The notes beneath the pieces are model-generated. The model was not told the origin of the DNA. It saw nothing but the letters and a program-made list of their open reading frames with translations, and did not search any database. Source: Chloroflexota bacterium (GTDB lineage Bacteria > Chloroflexota > Anaerolineae > SpSt-313). From it: a stretch of 64,000 nucleotides of DNA. Below, piece after piece: positions 1 to 8,904 of this stretch. A program made the translations under genes and the position numbers. Within the stretch, counting starts at the first letter, position 1; every line of letters starts with the position of its first letter. Where the stretch lies: NCBI GenBank assembly GCA_029553955.1, contig JAKPJZ010000074.1, positions 62,001 to 126,000 of the forward strand, given 5' to 3'.

Positions 1-2
1 AC

Positions 3-452
3 CGCCTGGTGGCCGACCTGCAGCGGGCCAAGATACCGGCGGCCGTGATCCACGGCGAACGCTCGCAGGTCGAGCGGGTTTCGGCGCTGGAGGCGTTCCG
101 GCGTGGGCGTACGCGCGTGCTCGTGGCCACCGACATCGCGGCGCGCGGCCTCGACGTGGAAGGCATCGCCCTGGTGGTGAACTATGACGTGCCCACCCAT
201 CCCGAGGACTATGTGCACCGCATCGGTCGCACCGGCCGGGCGACCGCCGCCGGGCAGGCCTGCACCCTCGTCACCCGCGAAGATGAGCGCATGATCCACC
301 GCATCGAGTACATCCTGCAGCGCAAGCTCGAGCGCCGGCAGGTTGAGGGGCTGGATTATCGCCGGCCCGCCGTGCACATGCCCACGCCGGAGGAGATCCG
401 GCGCTACGTGGAGGCCAACCGGCGCCGGCCCAGCCCCGCGGCCAACGCCTAG
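3..452 (+). CDS. DEAD/DEAH-box ATP-dependent RNA helicase, C-terminal fragment (5' end outside window)
   Basis: Helicase_C motifs IHGERSQVERVSALEAFRRG, VLVATDIAARGLDVEGI, YVHRIGRTGRA. Confidence 0.93.
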   Translation, partial: RLVADLQRAKIPAAVIHGERSQVERVSALEAFRRGRTRVLVATDIAARGLDVEGIALVVNYDVPTHPEDYVHRIGRTGRATAAGQACTLVTREDERMIHRIEYILQRKLERRQVEGLDYRRPAVHMPTPEEIRRYVEANRRRPSPAANA

Positions 453-563
453 CGGCACGACGGCCCGAAAGCGGGCTGCGGTCGATGCTGCCGCCCTGGC
501 TGTCCGAGGCGGCCTGCTGTCCGGGCTTTACGCTGTGCACACGGCCGGAATGGAATCCTTTGG

Positions 564-641
564 GGGGAATTCTCGGTGGGTGGGCTGGCCCGTGGCCGCC
601 CGCGGGCGGCCACGGGCCAGCCCACCCACCGAGAATTCCCC
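564..641. repeat. 78 bp perfect palindrome (no spacer) inside a longer dispersed element (~524-710)
   Basis: GGGGAATTCTCGGTGGGTGGGCTGGCCCGTGGCCGCC|reverse complement, centre GCCCGCGGGC. Confidence 0.95.
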
Positions 642-811
642 TTCCGGGCCAGGGCCGGGCTGAAGCGTAACGCATCAGCCGGCAGCCACCTGGATCGCCA
701 ACCGCCCACACCAAGTATGGTTCTGGTGCACCAAGTGGAGGGGACGGGTCGCTTTCTGGGCGTGGCCAAGGCGTGCGCGGCGCTGCAGGCCGGTGACGGA
801 GGAGGTGGGCC

Positions 812-2272
812 ATGACGCTCATGACGGCAGACGAGTATGTGGCCAGCCTGCGCAGCGTGCGCAAGCGTGTCTTCGTCCTGGGCGAGGAGGTGGGGGACTA
901 TGTGGACCACCCCCTCATCCGCCCGTCGCTCAACGCCTGCGCCGAGACCTACGCCGTGGCGCAGGAGCCGGCCTACGAGGCGTTGGCGACGGCCCGGTCG
1001 AGCGTGACGGGCGAGCGCGTCAACCGCTTCACGCACCTGCACCAGGACCCGGGCGACCTGGTGGCCAAGGTCAAGCTGCTGCGCCTGCTGGGGCAGCGCA
1101 CCGGCTGCTGCTTCCAGCGCTGCGTGGGCATGGATGCGCTGAATGCGGTCGACTCGGTCACCTTCGAGCTGGACCGCGACCTGGGCACCGGCTACCACGC
1201 CCGGTTCCGCGAGTACCTGCGCCATGTGCAGGCGCGCGACCTGGTGGTCGACGGCGCCATGACCGACCCCAAGGGCAACCGCCGCCTGGCGCCTGGCGAG
1301 CAGGCCGACCCCGACCTCTTCCTGCGCATGACGGAGCGGCGCGCGGACGGCATGGTGGTGCGCGGCGCCAAGGTGCACCAGACCGGCGCCGTCAACGCCC
1401 ACGAGATCCTCATCATGCCGACGCAATCGCTCGCCGAGGCCGACGCCGCCTATGCCGTGGCCTGCGCCGTGCCCGCCGACGCGCCGGGCCTGCTTTGCGT
1501 CGTCGGCCGCCAGCCGTCGGACTCGCGCAAGCTCGAGGGCGTCGACGCCGGCAACGCGCGCTTTGGCGGCCATGAGGCGGTCATTATCCTTGACGACGTC
1601 TTTGTGCCCTGGGAGCGCGTCTTTCTCTGCGGCGAGGTGCGCCACGCCGGGCTGCTCGTCGAGCGCTTTGCCGGCTATCACCGCCAGTCGTATGGCGGCT
1701 GCAAGGTGGGCGTGGGCGACGTGCTCATCGGTGCGGCGCAGGCGCTGGCCGAGTACCAGGGCACCGAAAAAGCCTCGCACATCCGCGACAAGATCATCGA
1801 AATGGTGCACCTCAACGAGACCCTCTTCGCCTGCGGCATCGCCTGCTCGGCCCAGGGCACGGCGACCGCCTCGGGCACCTACCTCGTCGACCTGCTCCTG
1901 GCCAACGTCTGCAAGCTCAACGTCACCCGCTTCCCCTACGAGATCGCGCGCCTGGCGCAGGATATCGCCGGCGGCCTCCTGGTGACCCTGCCCTCCGAGC
2001 GCGATTTCCAGCACCCGGCCGTGGGCGGCTACCTCGAGAAGTACCTGCGCGGCGTCGCCCGCTACAGCACCGAGCAGCGCTGCCGCATGCTGCGCCTGGT
2101 CGAGAACCTGACCATCGGCCCGGGGGCGGTGGGCTACCTCACCGAATCGCTGCACGGCGCCGGCTCGCCGCAGGCGCAGCGCATCATGCTGGGGCGGCTG
2201 GCCGATATTGGCAGCAAGGTGCGCCTGGCCGAGCGGCTGGCCGGGTATGGGGAGACATCCGGTTCGTTGTGA
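812..2272 (+). CDS. 4-hydroxyphenylacetate 3-hydroxylase / 4-hydroxybutyryl-CoA dehydratase (HpaB/AbfD) family protein
   Basis: 486 aa; GAKVHQTGAVNAHEILIMPT and overall family layout. Confidence 0.8.
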   Translation: MTLMTADEYVASLRSVRKRVFVLGEEVGDYVDHPLIRPSLNACAETYAVAQEPAYEALATARSSVTGERVNRFTHLHQDPGDLVAKVKLLRLLGQRTGCCFQRCVGMDALNAVDSVTFELDRDLGTGYHARFREYLRHVQARDLVVDGAMTDPKGNRRLAPGEQADPDLFLRMTERRADGMVVRGAKVHQTGAVNAHEILIMPTQSLAEADAAYAVACAVPADAPGLLCVVGRQPSDSRKLEGVDAGNARFGGHEAVIILDDVFVPWERVFLCGEVRHAGLLVERFAGYHRQSYGGCKVGVGDVLIGAAQALAEYQGTEKASHIRDKIIEMVHLNETLFACGIACSAQGTATASGTYLVDLLLANVCKLNVTRFPYEIARLAQDIAGGLLVTLPSERDFQHPAVGGYLEKYLRGVARYSTEQRCRMLRLVENLTIGPGAVGYLTESLHGAGSPQAQRIMLGRLADIGSKVRLAERLAGYGETSGSL

Positions 2273-2349
2273 GGGAGAGTGGGCGCTGGCGCAGGCATGC
2301 AGCGCCCCAGGAGGCGCTGCATGCCTGCGCCAGCGCCCACTCTCCCTCA
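2270..2349. terminator. 37 bp perfect-stem hairpin with 6 nt loop, overlapping the stop codon of the upstream gene
   Basis: TGAGGGAGAGTGGGCGCTGGCGCAGGCATGCAGCGCC-CCAGGA-reverse complement. Confidence 0.85.
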
Positions 2350-2420
2350 TTACAGGCAGACGTTTGCGAGGCGCGGCTGGGGGTGGTAGAATGCAGACAG
2401 ACTGCATGACAGGGGGTGTG

Positions 2421-3284
2421 ATGGCTCAAGCGGGGCGCTTCGATTTCGCGGTGGGCGAGCTGCGCTGTATCGCCTTCGCCGACGCCACAGCGACGGTGGC
2501 GGCGGAGGGCATTGTCGTGGATGTGCCGCTCGAGCAGTGGCAGCGGGCGCTGCGCGAGCACGGCCTGCCCACCACCGAGGCCACGAACTACTACAACTGC
2601 CTCTATATCGAGACGGGCGAGTGCAACGTGCTGGTCGACGCTGGCTGGGGGCGGGGCACGGAGCGCCGCGACGGGATGCTGGCCGAGCGCCTGCTGGCCG
2701 CGGGCGTCGCTCCGGCGGATATCGATATCGTCATCATGACTCACTTTGACCCCGACCATGCGGGCGGCCTGTTGACCGCGGAGGGCGACCTGGTGTTCAC
2801 CAGTGCCGACTATGTGCTCTCGCGCGAGGCCTGGGAGTTCTGGTCCGATGGCGCCAGGGTGGCATCGTTGCCCGAGATGCGCACGGCCGCGGCGCGTCGG
2901 GCGCTGCCCCTGATCGCCAACCGGCTCGAGGTTGTCGAAGCGGGGCTCGAGTTCCTGCCTGGCTTTGCGCTCATCGCGGCACCCGGCCACCGGCCCGGGC
3001 ACACGGCGCTGGCCATGGAGTCGGCAGGTGAACGCCTCTACCACGTTGGCGATGCGGTGGGGCATGTGGTGTTGCTGGAACACCCTGCATGGCATTGGTC
3101 TTTCGACAGCGACCCGGCGCAGGCTGAGCGGGACCGGCGCGCGCTCTTGGGCCGGGCCGCGGCCGAGCAGGCGCTGCTGTTCGCCTCGCACCTGCCGTTC
3201 CCCGGCGTGGGACGGGTCACGCCGCAGGGCGATGGCTGGCGCTGGCAGCCTGTGCATAGGGCTCCGGGCAGCCTGCCGGAATGA
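2421..3284 (+). CDS. MBL-fold metallo-hydrolase (lactonase-like)
   Basis: IMTHFDPDHAGGLL zinc motif, HVGDAVGH. Confidence 0.85.
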   Translation: MAQAGRFDFAVGELRCIAFADATATVAAEGIVVDVPLEQWQRALREHGLPTTEATNYYNCLYIETGECNVLVDAGWGRGTERRDGMLAERLLAAGVAPADIDIVIMTHFDPDHAGGLLTAEGDLVFTSADYVLSREAWEFWSDGARVASLPEMRTAAARRALPLIANRLEVVEAGLEFLPGFALIAAPGHRPGHTALAMESAGERLYHVGDAVGHVVLLEHPAWHWSFDSDPAQAERDRRALLGRAAAEQALLFASHLPFPGVGRVTPQGDGWRWQPVHRAPGSLPE

Positions 3285-3371
3285 GAGATCCTCGATGCTG
3301 CAGCCCTACTTGTCCGTAATGGCACCCTATCCGGGCTTTACGCTTCGCGCATGACCGGAACTGAACCTATT

Positions 3372-3453
3372 GGGGGGAATTCTCGGCGGGTTGGCTGTTC
3401 CCTGGCCGCCCGCGGGCGGCCAGGGAACAGCCAACCCGCCGAGAATTCCCCCC
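3372..3453. repeat. 82 bp perfect palindrome, same dispersed element family as 564-641
   Basis: GGGGGGAATTCTCGGCGGGTTGGCTGTTCCCTGGCCGCC|reverse complement; flanks match the first copy. Confidence 0.95.
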
Positions 3454-3563
3454 TCCGGGCCGGGCCAGCCGGACGCACAGCGGACCACCCGGCAGCCACC
3501 CGTACCGTCACCAACCACTCGCAGCCGGTACGGTTGTCGCATTGACCAGAAGGGAGGCACGAA

Positions 3564-4409
3564 GTGAAGGAGAGCACAGGGCATTTCGAAGGCGTGAGGG
3601 GCTGCCGGCTGTTCTACCAGACCTGGCTGCCCGAGTGGGCGCCACGGGCGGTGGTGGTGCTGGTGCACGGCGTGGGCGAGCACTGCGGCCGCTACGGGAA
3701 CATGGTCGACGGCCTGGTGGCGGCCGGCTACGCCGTGGCGGGCTATGACCACCGCGGCCACGGGCGCTCGGAGGGGCAGCGCGGCCATGTCGAGGCCTTT
3801 GCGGATTACTGCGACGACCTGGGCCTGTTCCTCAAGCTGGTGGGCGGGCTGCTGCCGGGGCTGCCGGTGTTCCTCTACGGGCACAGCATGGGGTCGCTGA
3901 TCGCGCTCGACTACCTGCTGCGCGACCCGGCGGGCCTGCAGGGCGCGATCATCTCGGGCACGGCGCTCGACCCGGGCGACTCCGCCTCGCCGCTGCAGGT
4001 GCTGCTGGCGAAGGTGCTCTCAGGCATCGCCCCCAAGACCACCATCCGCATGAAGCTCGACGGCAGCACGCTGTCGCGTGACCCCGAGGTGGCCAGGGCG
4101 TACATGGAGGACCCGCTGGATAGCTGGGACCGCTCGGCCCGCTGGGGCACCGAGTTCCTCAAGGCGATTGCGTGGCTCAAGGGCCGCGCCGGCGACGTGC
4201 GGCTGCCGCTGCTCTTCCTGCACGGCGAGTGTGACCCCATCGTGCGCGTTGCGGGCGCCAAGAGCTTTTACGAGCAGATCACCTTCCCCGACAAGGAGAT
4301 CCACATCTACCCCGGCGGCCTGCACGAGCCGCACAACGACATTCAGCATGACGAGGTGCTGCGCGACGTGCTGCAGTGGCTCGACAGGCACCTGCCGCCC
4401 AGCCAGTAG
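3564..4409 (+). CDS. alpha/beta hydrolase (monoacylglycerol lipase-like), GTG start
   Basis: VLVHGVGEHCGRY, GHSMGS nucleophile elbow, C-terminal GGLHEPHND. Confidence 0.88.
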   Translation: MKESTGHFEGVRGCRLFYQTWLPEWAPRAVVVLVHGVGEHCGRYGNMVDGLVAAGYAVAGYDHRGHGRSEGQRGHVEAFADYCDDLGLFLKLVGGLLPGLPVFLYGHSMGSLIALDYLLRDPAGLQGAIISGTALDPGDSASPLQVLLAKVLSGIAPKTTIRMKLDGSTLSRDPEVARAYMEDPLDSWDRSARWGTEFLKAIAWLKGRAGDVRLPLLFLHGECDPIVRVAGAKSFYEQITFPDKEIHIYPGGLHEPHNDIQHDEVLRDVLQWLDRHLPPSQ

Positions 4410-4489
4410 GGGTTGTGAGACGTCGTGGGGCGCAAGCGGCCCGCCTACGGGCGGGCCGCTTGCGCCCCACGACGTCTCACAACCCCTAC
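4406..4489. terminator. 40 bp perfect-stem hairpin, TACG loop, between convergent genes
   Basis: GTAGGGGTTGTGAGACGTCGTGGGGCGCAAGCGGCCCGCC-TACG-reverse complement. Confidence 0.88.
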
Positions 4490-4493
4490 GAAA

Positions 4494-5798
4494 CTACATG
4501 CCCATGCCCTTGAAAGGGTCGACCCAGGCTTCGAGGGCCGCCTTGAGCTCGGGGTACTCCTGGGCCGCCTCTTCGAGCGGCCGCCCCTGCAGCGTGGCCT
4601 GGATGGCCTGGCGGAAGGCCCTGGCGCCGGCCACCGGGCCCTGCGGGTGAGCGTGAATGCCGCCGCCCGAGCCGATGACGATGTCGGGGCCCAGGTCCTT
4701 GATCACGGCGGGCACCATCTTGGGGGTGATGCCGCCGGAGGGCATGGGGAAGCTGGGCCGCAGGTGGTAGAGGGGAAGGGCGAGGTTCTGCGCCACGCGC
4801 TGGAACTTTTCCGGCAGCACCGGCGCCTTGCCGTAGGGCGCGGGAAAGACGACGATATCGGCGCCGGCGAGGCGCGGCAGTTTGCCGAGGACGAGGTGCG
4901 AGCTGAGGCCGTGCCACTCGGAGGCATAGAGCGCGCCGGCCACGTCCATGTGCGCCAGGATGGGCACGTTGATGGCCGGGTCCTCGGCCAGGGCGCGCAG
5001 CACAGGGAAGCCGGTGGCCAGGTAGTTGACCATGATGGCGTTGCAGCCCAGCTCCACGGCGCGCCGCGCGTGCTCAAAGATCAGGGGCACCTCGTCGGTG
5101 ATGTTGACCGTATAGAGCGTGCGCTCGCCCTTTTGCTCGTAGACCTGCCGCTCGGCCTCCATGTAGAGCTTGACGCGCGCCTGCACCTCGTTGAACGAGG
5201 CGTTGGCGATCAGTTCGTCGTCTTTGATAATGTCGCAGCCGCCCAGGGCTGCGGCGCGGAAGAGCGCCACGCCCACCTCGGGCGGGTAGCCGGTGCAGGG
5301 CTTGATCATATTGTTGAGCAGCGGCCGCCCCTGCACGCCGAGCAGCTCGCGCACGCCCTTGATGCCGAACTTGCAGCCCCTGAAGCCGGCGACATAACGC
5401 TCGGGCAGGCGGACGTCGAGCACCTTGACCCGGCCGCCCATGGAGATGTTGCCGACGATACTGGTCAGCAGCATGGGGAGCTGGGTGCCAATGTTCACCT
5501 GCGGGAAGGCGATCTGGATGACATAATGCCGCTGCTCTACCTCGCGCGGCACCGCCCACTCATAGTCGGGCACTTCGTAGACGCCGATGACCTTGGCCAC
5601 GTGCTGGCGGCGTACTTCGGGCGTTTCGCCGGGGACGGGCAGCCAGGTGCCGGTTGACTGTTCGATGGCCAGCGCAGGGGCGAGCTGCGGCACCGGGATC
5701 GACCGGGGGAAGGAGACGAGGTAGGTGGCGACGAGATAGTCGTCATAGTCGACCCCGTCGGGCAGGGCGATGGGCAGCGAGAGCACGTCGAGTCTCAT
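4494..5798 (-). CDS. RuBisCO large-subunit-like protein (form IV-type)
   Basis: NNMIKPCTGYPPE, GGCDIIKDDELIANASF, IGSGGGIHAHPQGPVAGARAFRQA. Confidence 0.9.
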   Translation of the reverse strand: MRLDVLSLPIALPDGVDYDDYLVATYLVSFPRSIPVPQLAPALAIEQSTGTWLPVPGETPEVRRQHVAKVIGVYEVPDYEWAVPREVEQRHYVIQIAFPQVNIGTQLPMLLTSIVGNISMGGRVKVLDVRLPERYVAGFRGCKFGIKGVRELLGVQGRPLLNNMIKPCTGYPPEVGVALFRAAALGGCDIIKDDELIANASFNEVQARVKLYMEAERQVYEQKGERTLYTVNITDEVPLIFEHARRAVELGCNAIMVNYLATGFPVLRALAEDPAINVPILAHMDVAGALYASEWHGLSSHLVLGKLPRLAGADIVVFPAPYGKAPVLPEKFQRVAQNLALPLYHLRPSFPMPSGGITPKMVPAVIKDLGPDIVIGSGGGIHAHPQGPVAGARAFRQAIQATLQGRPLEEAAQEYPELKAALEAWVDPFKGMGM

Positions 5799-5852
5799 GG
5801 TTGTCCTCCTGTGGAGGGCGGTTCGGGAACCGCCCCTACACATCATGCGGCG

Positions 5853-7412
5853 TCAGGGTGCGCTGGACGATGCGGTGAGCTGGGACCTGCCGAATCTTTC
5901 TCCGTTGACCTCCCTGTACAGGCCACGCAGGCGGTCGTAGAGCCGGCGATAGGCGCGGTAGAGGCGATCGTAGGTCTCGGCGTTGGCTGCCTGGGGCGTG
6001 AACTCGCCCGTGGTGTGGACGACGTCTTTGAGCTTTTCGACGCTGGGGTACAGCCCCAGGCCCACGGCGGCGGTGAGCGCGATGCCGACGGCGCCGGCCT
6101 CCAGGGGGTGGGCGACGGGCTGTACGCGCCGCCCGGTGATGTCGGCGATGATCTGCAGCCAGGGCGCGCCCTGCGCGCCGCCGCCGATGGCGCGCAGCAC
6201 CGGCAGCGGGAAGCCGAACTGCTCCTCCACGATTTCGATGATCCAGCGCAGGTTAAAGGCGACGCCCTCGTAGACGGCGCGCAGCAGGTGCTCGCGCGTG
6301 TGGTCGGCCGAGAGGTTAAAGATGGTGGAGCGCACCCAGGTGTCGGCGATGGGGGCGCGCTCGCCGAACATCCAGGGCGTGCAGATGAGCGAGCCGGCGC
6401 CCGGCGGCACCGCCTGCACATCGCAGTCCATCAGCGCGTAGACGTTGGGCACGCTGGGGTCGGCACGCTCGGCGCGGTAGAACTGATCGGCGATCCACTT
6501 GAGGCAGGCCCCGGCGGTCTCCATCTCGGCCAGGAGGAGCGCGCGCGCCGGGTCGGCCGACTGCATGCAGACGACGCCGTGGCGGCCGGTGGGGCTTTTG
6601 CGGGTGACGACGCCCACCCAGCCGGAGGTGCCCAGGTAGACATGGCCATCGCCTTCGCAGACCGCGCCGGCGCCGGCGGCCGCCCCCTGAGCGTCGCCGC
6701 CGCCGCCGAAGACGGGCGTGCCGGCGAGGAGGCCGCACTCACGCGCGGCCTCGGGCGTCAGCGCGCCGACCTGGTCGATGGCGCGCACCAGCGGGGCGAA
6801 TTTGCCCTGGTCGAGCCCGATGTGACGGATGACGCCGCGCAGCCAGTCCTTCTTTTGGACGTCAAAGGCGATGGCCGAGGCGCACGACCATTCCATGGCC
6901 TGCACGCCGGTGGCGCGGTAGGTGAGGTAGCCGTTGACGTCGAGGAAGCAGGCCATCTTGTGATAGACCTCGGGCTCGTTCTCCTTGAGCCAGAGCAGCT
7001 TGGCCAGGCCATCCTTGCCCGAGAGCTCGGCGCCGGCGATGGCGGCAAAGACGCGGCGGCCCAGGAAACGGCGCATGATGCGTTCGGCCTGTTCGGGCGC
7101 GCGGGCATCGAGCCAGATGATGGCTGGGCGCAGGGGCCGGCCGTCGCCGCCCATGGGGACGATGCCGAGGAGCTGGGTGGTGTGGGCGATGGCGAGGACG
7201 CGGCCGGGGGCGACGCCTGAGCGCTGCAGCACTTCGTGGGTGCTGGTGACAATGGCGCGCCACCAATCGTCGGGCGACTGCTCGGCCCAGTCGGGGTGGG
7301 GGTGGTGCACCGGATAGGCGGCAAAGGCCGTGGCGAGGACGCGGCCGCCGGCGTCCACAAGCACGGCCTTGTTGCCGCTGGTGCCAACATCGTGTGCCAG
7401 GAGATAGCCCAT
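5853..7412 (-). CDS. FGGY-family carbohydrate kinase (xylulokinase-like)
   Basis: LLAHDVGTSGNKAVLVD N-terminus, IIWLDARA, GGGAQGAPWLQIIAD. Confidence 0.93.
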   Translation of the reverse strand: MGYLLAHDVGTSGNKAVLVDAGGRVLATAFAAYPVHHPHPDWAEQSPDDWWRAIVTSTHEVLQRSGVAPGRVLAIAHTTQLLGIVPMGGDGRPLRPAIIWLDARAPEQAERIMRRFLGRRVFAAIAGAELSGKDGLAKLLWLKENEPEVYHKMACFLDVNGYLTYRATGVQAMEWSCASAIAFDVQKKDWLRGVIRHIGLDQGKFAPLVRAIDQVGALTPEAARECGLLAGTPVFGGGGDAQGAAAGAGAVCEGDGHVYLGTSGWVGVVTRKSPTGRHGVVCMQSADPARALLLAEMETAGACLKWIADQFYRAERADPSVPNVYALMDCDVQAVPPGAGSLICTPWMFGERAPIADTWVRSTIFNLSADHTREHLLRAVYEGVAFNLRWIIEIVEEQFGFPLPVLRAIGGGAQGAPWLQIIADITGRRVQPVAHPLEAGAVGIALTAAVGLGLYPSVEKLKDVVHTTGEFTPQAANAETYDRLYRAYRRLYDRLRGLYREVNGERFGRSQLTASSSAP

Positions 7413-7490
7413 AGCTGGTCCACCTTTCAGGGGCGAGAAACCAGGCTGGGAAGGAGCTGCGTCGTCACAGGCCGCCGGCACGATGATGGG

Positions 7491-7545
7491 AGAGTTGCAC
7501 TCTACCTCAATTCCCATTATACTGCATTTTGTTGCACAGTGCAAC
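7491..7545. promoter_or_regulatory. Divergent overlapping promoters with GTTGCAC operator half-sites (GntR/FGGY kinase intergenic)
   Basis: + strand TTGCAC(7495-7500)-17-TATACT(7518-7523); - strand TTGCAC(7539-7544)-17-TATAAT(7516-7521); palindromes AGAGTTGCACTCT and GTTGCACAGTGCAAC. Confidence 0.75.
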
Positions 7546-7561
7546 TGTGCAGAAGCAGGCG

Positions 7562-7611
7562 CCGGGGAGACACCTGACAGGTCGCCCAAGACCTGTCAGG
7601 TGTCTCCCCGG
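7562..7611. repeat. CCTGACAGGT-family hairpin, 22 bp arms, 6 nt loop
   Basis: CCGGGGAGACACCTGACAGGTC-GCCCAA-GACCTGTCAGGTGTCTCCCCGG. Confidence 0.93.
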
Positions 7612-7645
7612 TATCGCACGTTGCTGGAGGAGTAGCGTAGGGCGT

Positions 7646-8479
7646 ATGACCAATACCGATTACGGGCTGGACCTGGACCGCAGCCGGGCGCAGACGATCC
7701 ACGAGCAGGCGCGCGAGGCGATTGTGGAGGCGATCCGCGGCGGGCGCACGGGCTTTGGCACCGGCGACCGGTTGACGGCGGCGGAGCTGGCGCGACATAA
7801 TGCCATCCACCGCAACACGCTGACCCCTGTGATGGACGACCTGGTGCGCTTGGGGTTCCTGCGCCGCCTGCCCAACAGGGGCTTTGAGGTGGTCTACCCG
7901 GCGCCAGAGCGGCCGCCGCTGCTCACGCGCCAGATCCTTTCGCTGACCGACGTGGCCGCGCGGCATCATCTCGACTCGCGCTCGGAGCCTATCGCCGCCG
8001 AGTGTGGGGTGCGCAAGGCGCGCGAGTTGGTGGGGCCGCTGGCGCGGGTGCGGCGCGACCTGGGGCTGGCGGCGGGCGATAGCGTCGGCGTGCTGGCGCG
8101 CTGCCGCTCCATGAAGCGCCCGCGGTTGCGCCGCTGGGAGCCGGTAGCGATCGAGCAGTCGTTCGTGCCTGTGGGGCGCGTGGCCGGCTTCCTGGAGGCG
8201 GCGCTGCAGCAGATCGAACAGGAGGGCGACTTTTCCGTCTACCGCCAGTTGCGCCGCGCCCTGCCGAAGGAAGATTTCTTCAAAGCGCACTATGAAATCT
8301 CGCTCACGCCGCTGCCCGAGGCACTGGCCGCCCACTGGCCCGCGGGCTGCCCCACGATGTGCGTGGTCGCCATCACCTACTGCTCGCAGGGGCCGGTGGA
8401 GTTGACGCGTACCTGGTTCGACACCAGCCGGGCTGCACTGCTGGCAGGCTCGCTCGAAATCAAAATCGGCGACATCTAG
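7646..8479 (+). CDS. GntR-family transcriptional regulator
   Basis: N-terminal wHTH IHEQAREAIVEAIRGG...LARHNAIHRNTLTPVMDDLVRLGFLRRLPNRG; UTRA-like C-terminus. Confidence 0.85.
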   Translation: MTNTDYGLDLDRSRAQTIHEQAREAIVEAIRGGRTGFGTGDRLTAAELARHNAIHRNTLTPVMDDLVRLGFLRRLPNRGFEVVYPAPERPPLLTRQILSLTDVAARHHLDSRSEPIAAECGVRKARELVGPLARVRRDLGLAAGDSVGVLARCRSMKRPRLRRWEPVAIEQSFVPVGRVAGFLEAALQQIEQEGDFSVYRQLRRALPKEDFFKAHYEISLTPLPEALAAHWPAGCPTMCVVAITYCSQGPVELTRTWFDTSRAALLAGSLEIKIGDI

Positions 8480-8489
8480 CATCATATCG

Positions 8490-8730
8490 GCCTGTCACTG
8501 CGAGTAACCCAGGGTCTCGGAACCCTGTGCCCAGCACACAGAACCTTGACCTGTCATTGCGAGTATCCCATGCCGCCGCGCGGCATGTGCAAGCACAGAA
8601 ACTGCGACTGTCATTGCTTCGTCGGCTGCGGCCTCCTCGCAATGACAAACGGGAAGTTTCTCAACAGCCGCAGCGAAGCAGTCTCCTGTCTGGCGTGGAG
8701 ATTGCTTCGCTGTGCTCGCAATGACGGCCT
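8490..8730. repeat. TCATTGCGAG-type dispersed repeats (several copies)
   Basis: CTGTCATTGCGAGTATCCC..., CTCCTCGCAATGAC, AGATTGCTTCGCTGTGCTCGCAATGAC. Confidence 0.85.
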
Positions 8731-8904
8731 GAAACGTGCGGGAAACGTGCGCTGCGAGTTGTGTTGTAGAGAAAACTGATGTATAATGGTTCTGCTCGAA
8801 TCTTTCCGCATAGAGCAGAAAGCGGCTGCGCATGAACATGCCTCCTGATCGCCAACGCGCTAGCGGATAGAGTGGCCAGCAATCGATATGAAATCAGGAG
8901 ATGC

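Noticed and set aside
449-2407. 652 aa antisense ORF opposite the HpaB/AbfD-family gene
   Set aside because: Composition artefact of high-GC codon usage (Ala/Arg/His/Gly-rich, no family resemblance); the + strand gene is clearly coding
4494-5798. Bona fide carbon-fixing RuBisCO
   Set aside because: Sequence is divergent, no small subunit or phosphoribulokinase nearby; sugar-kinase context fits a RuBisCO-like protein
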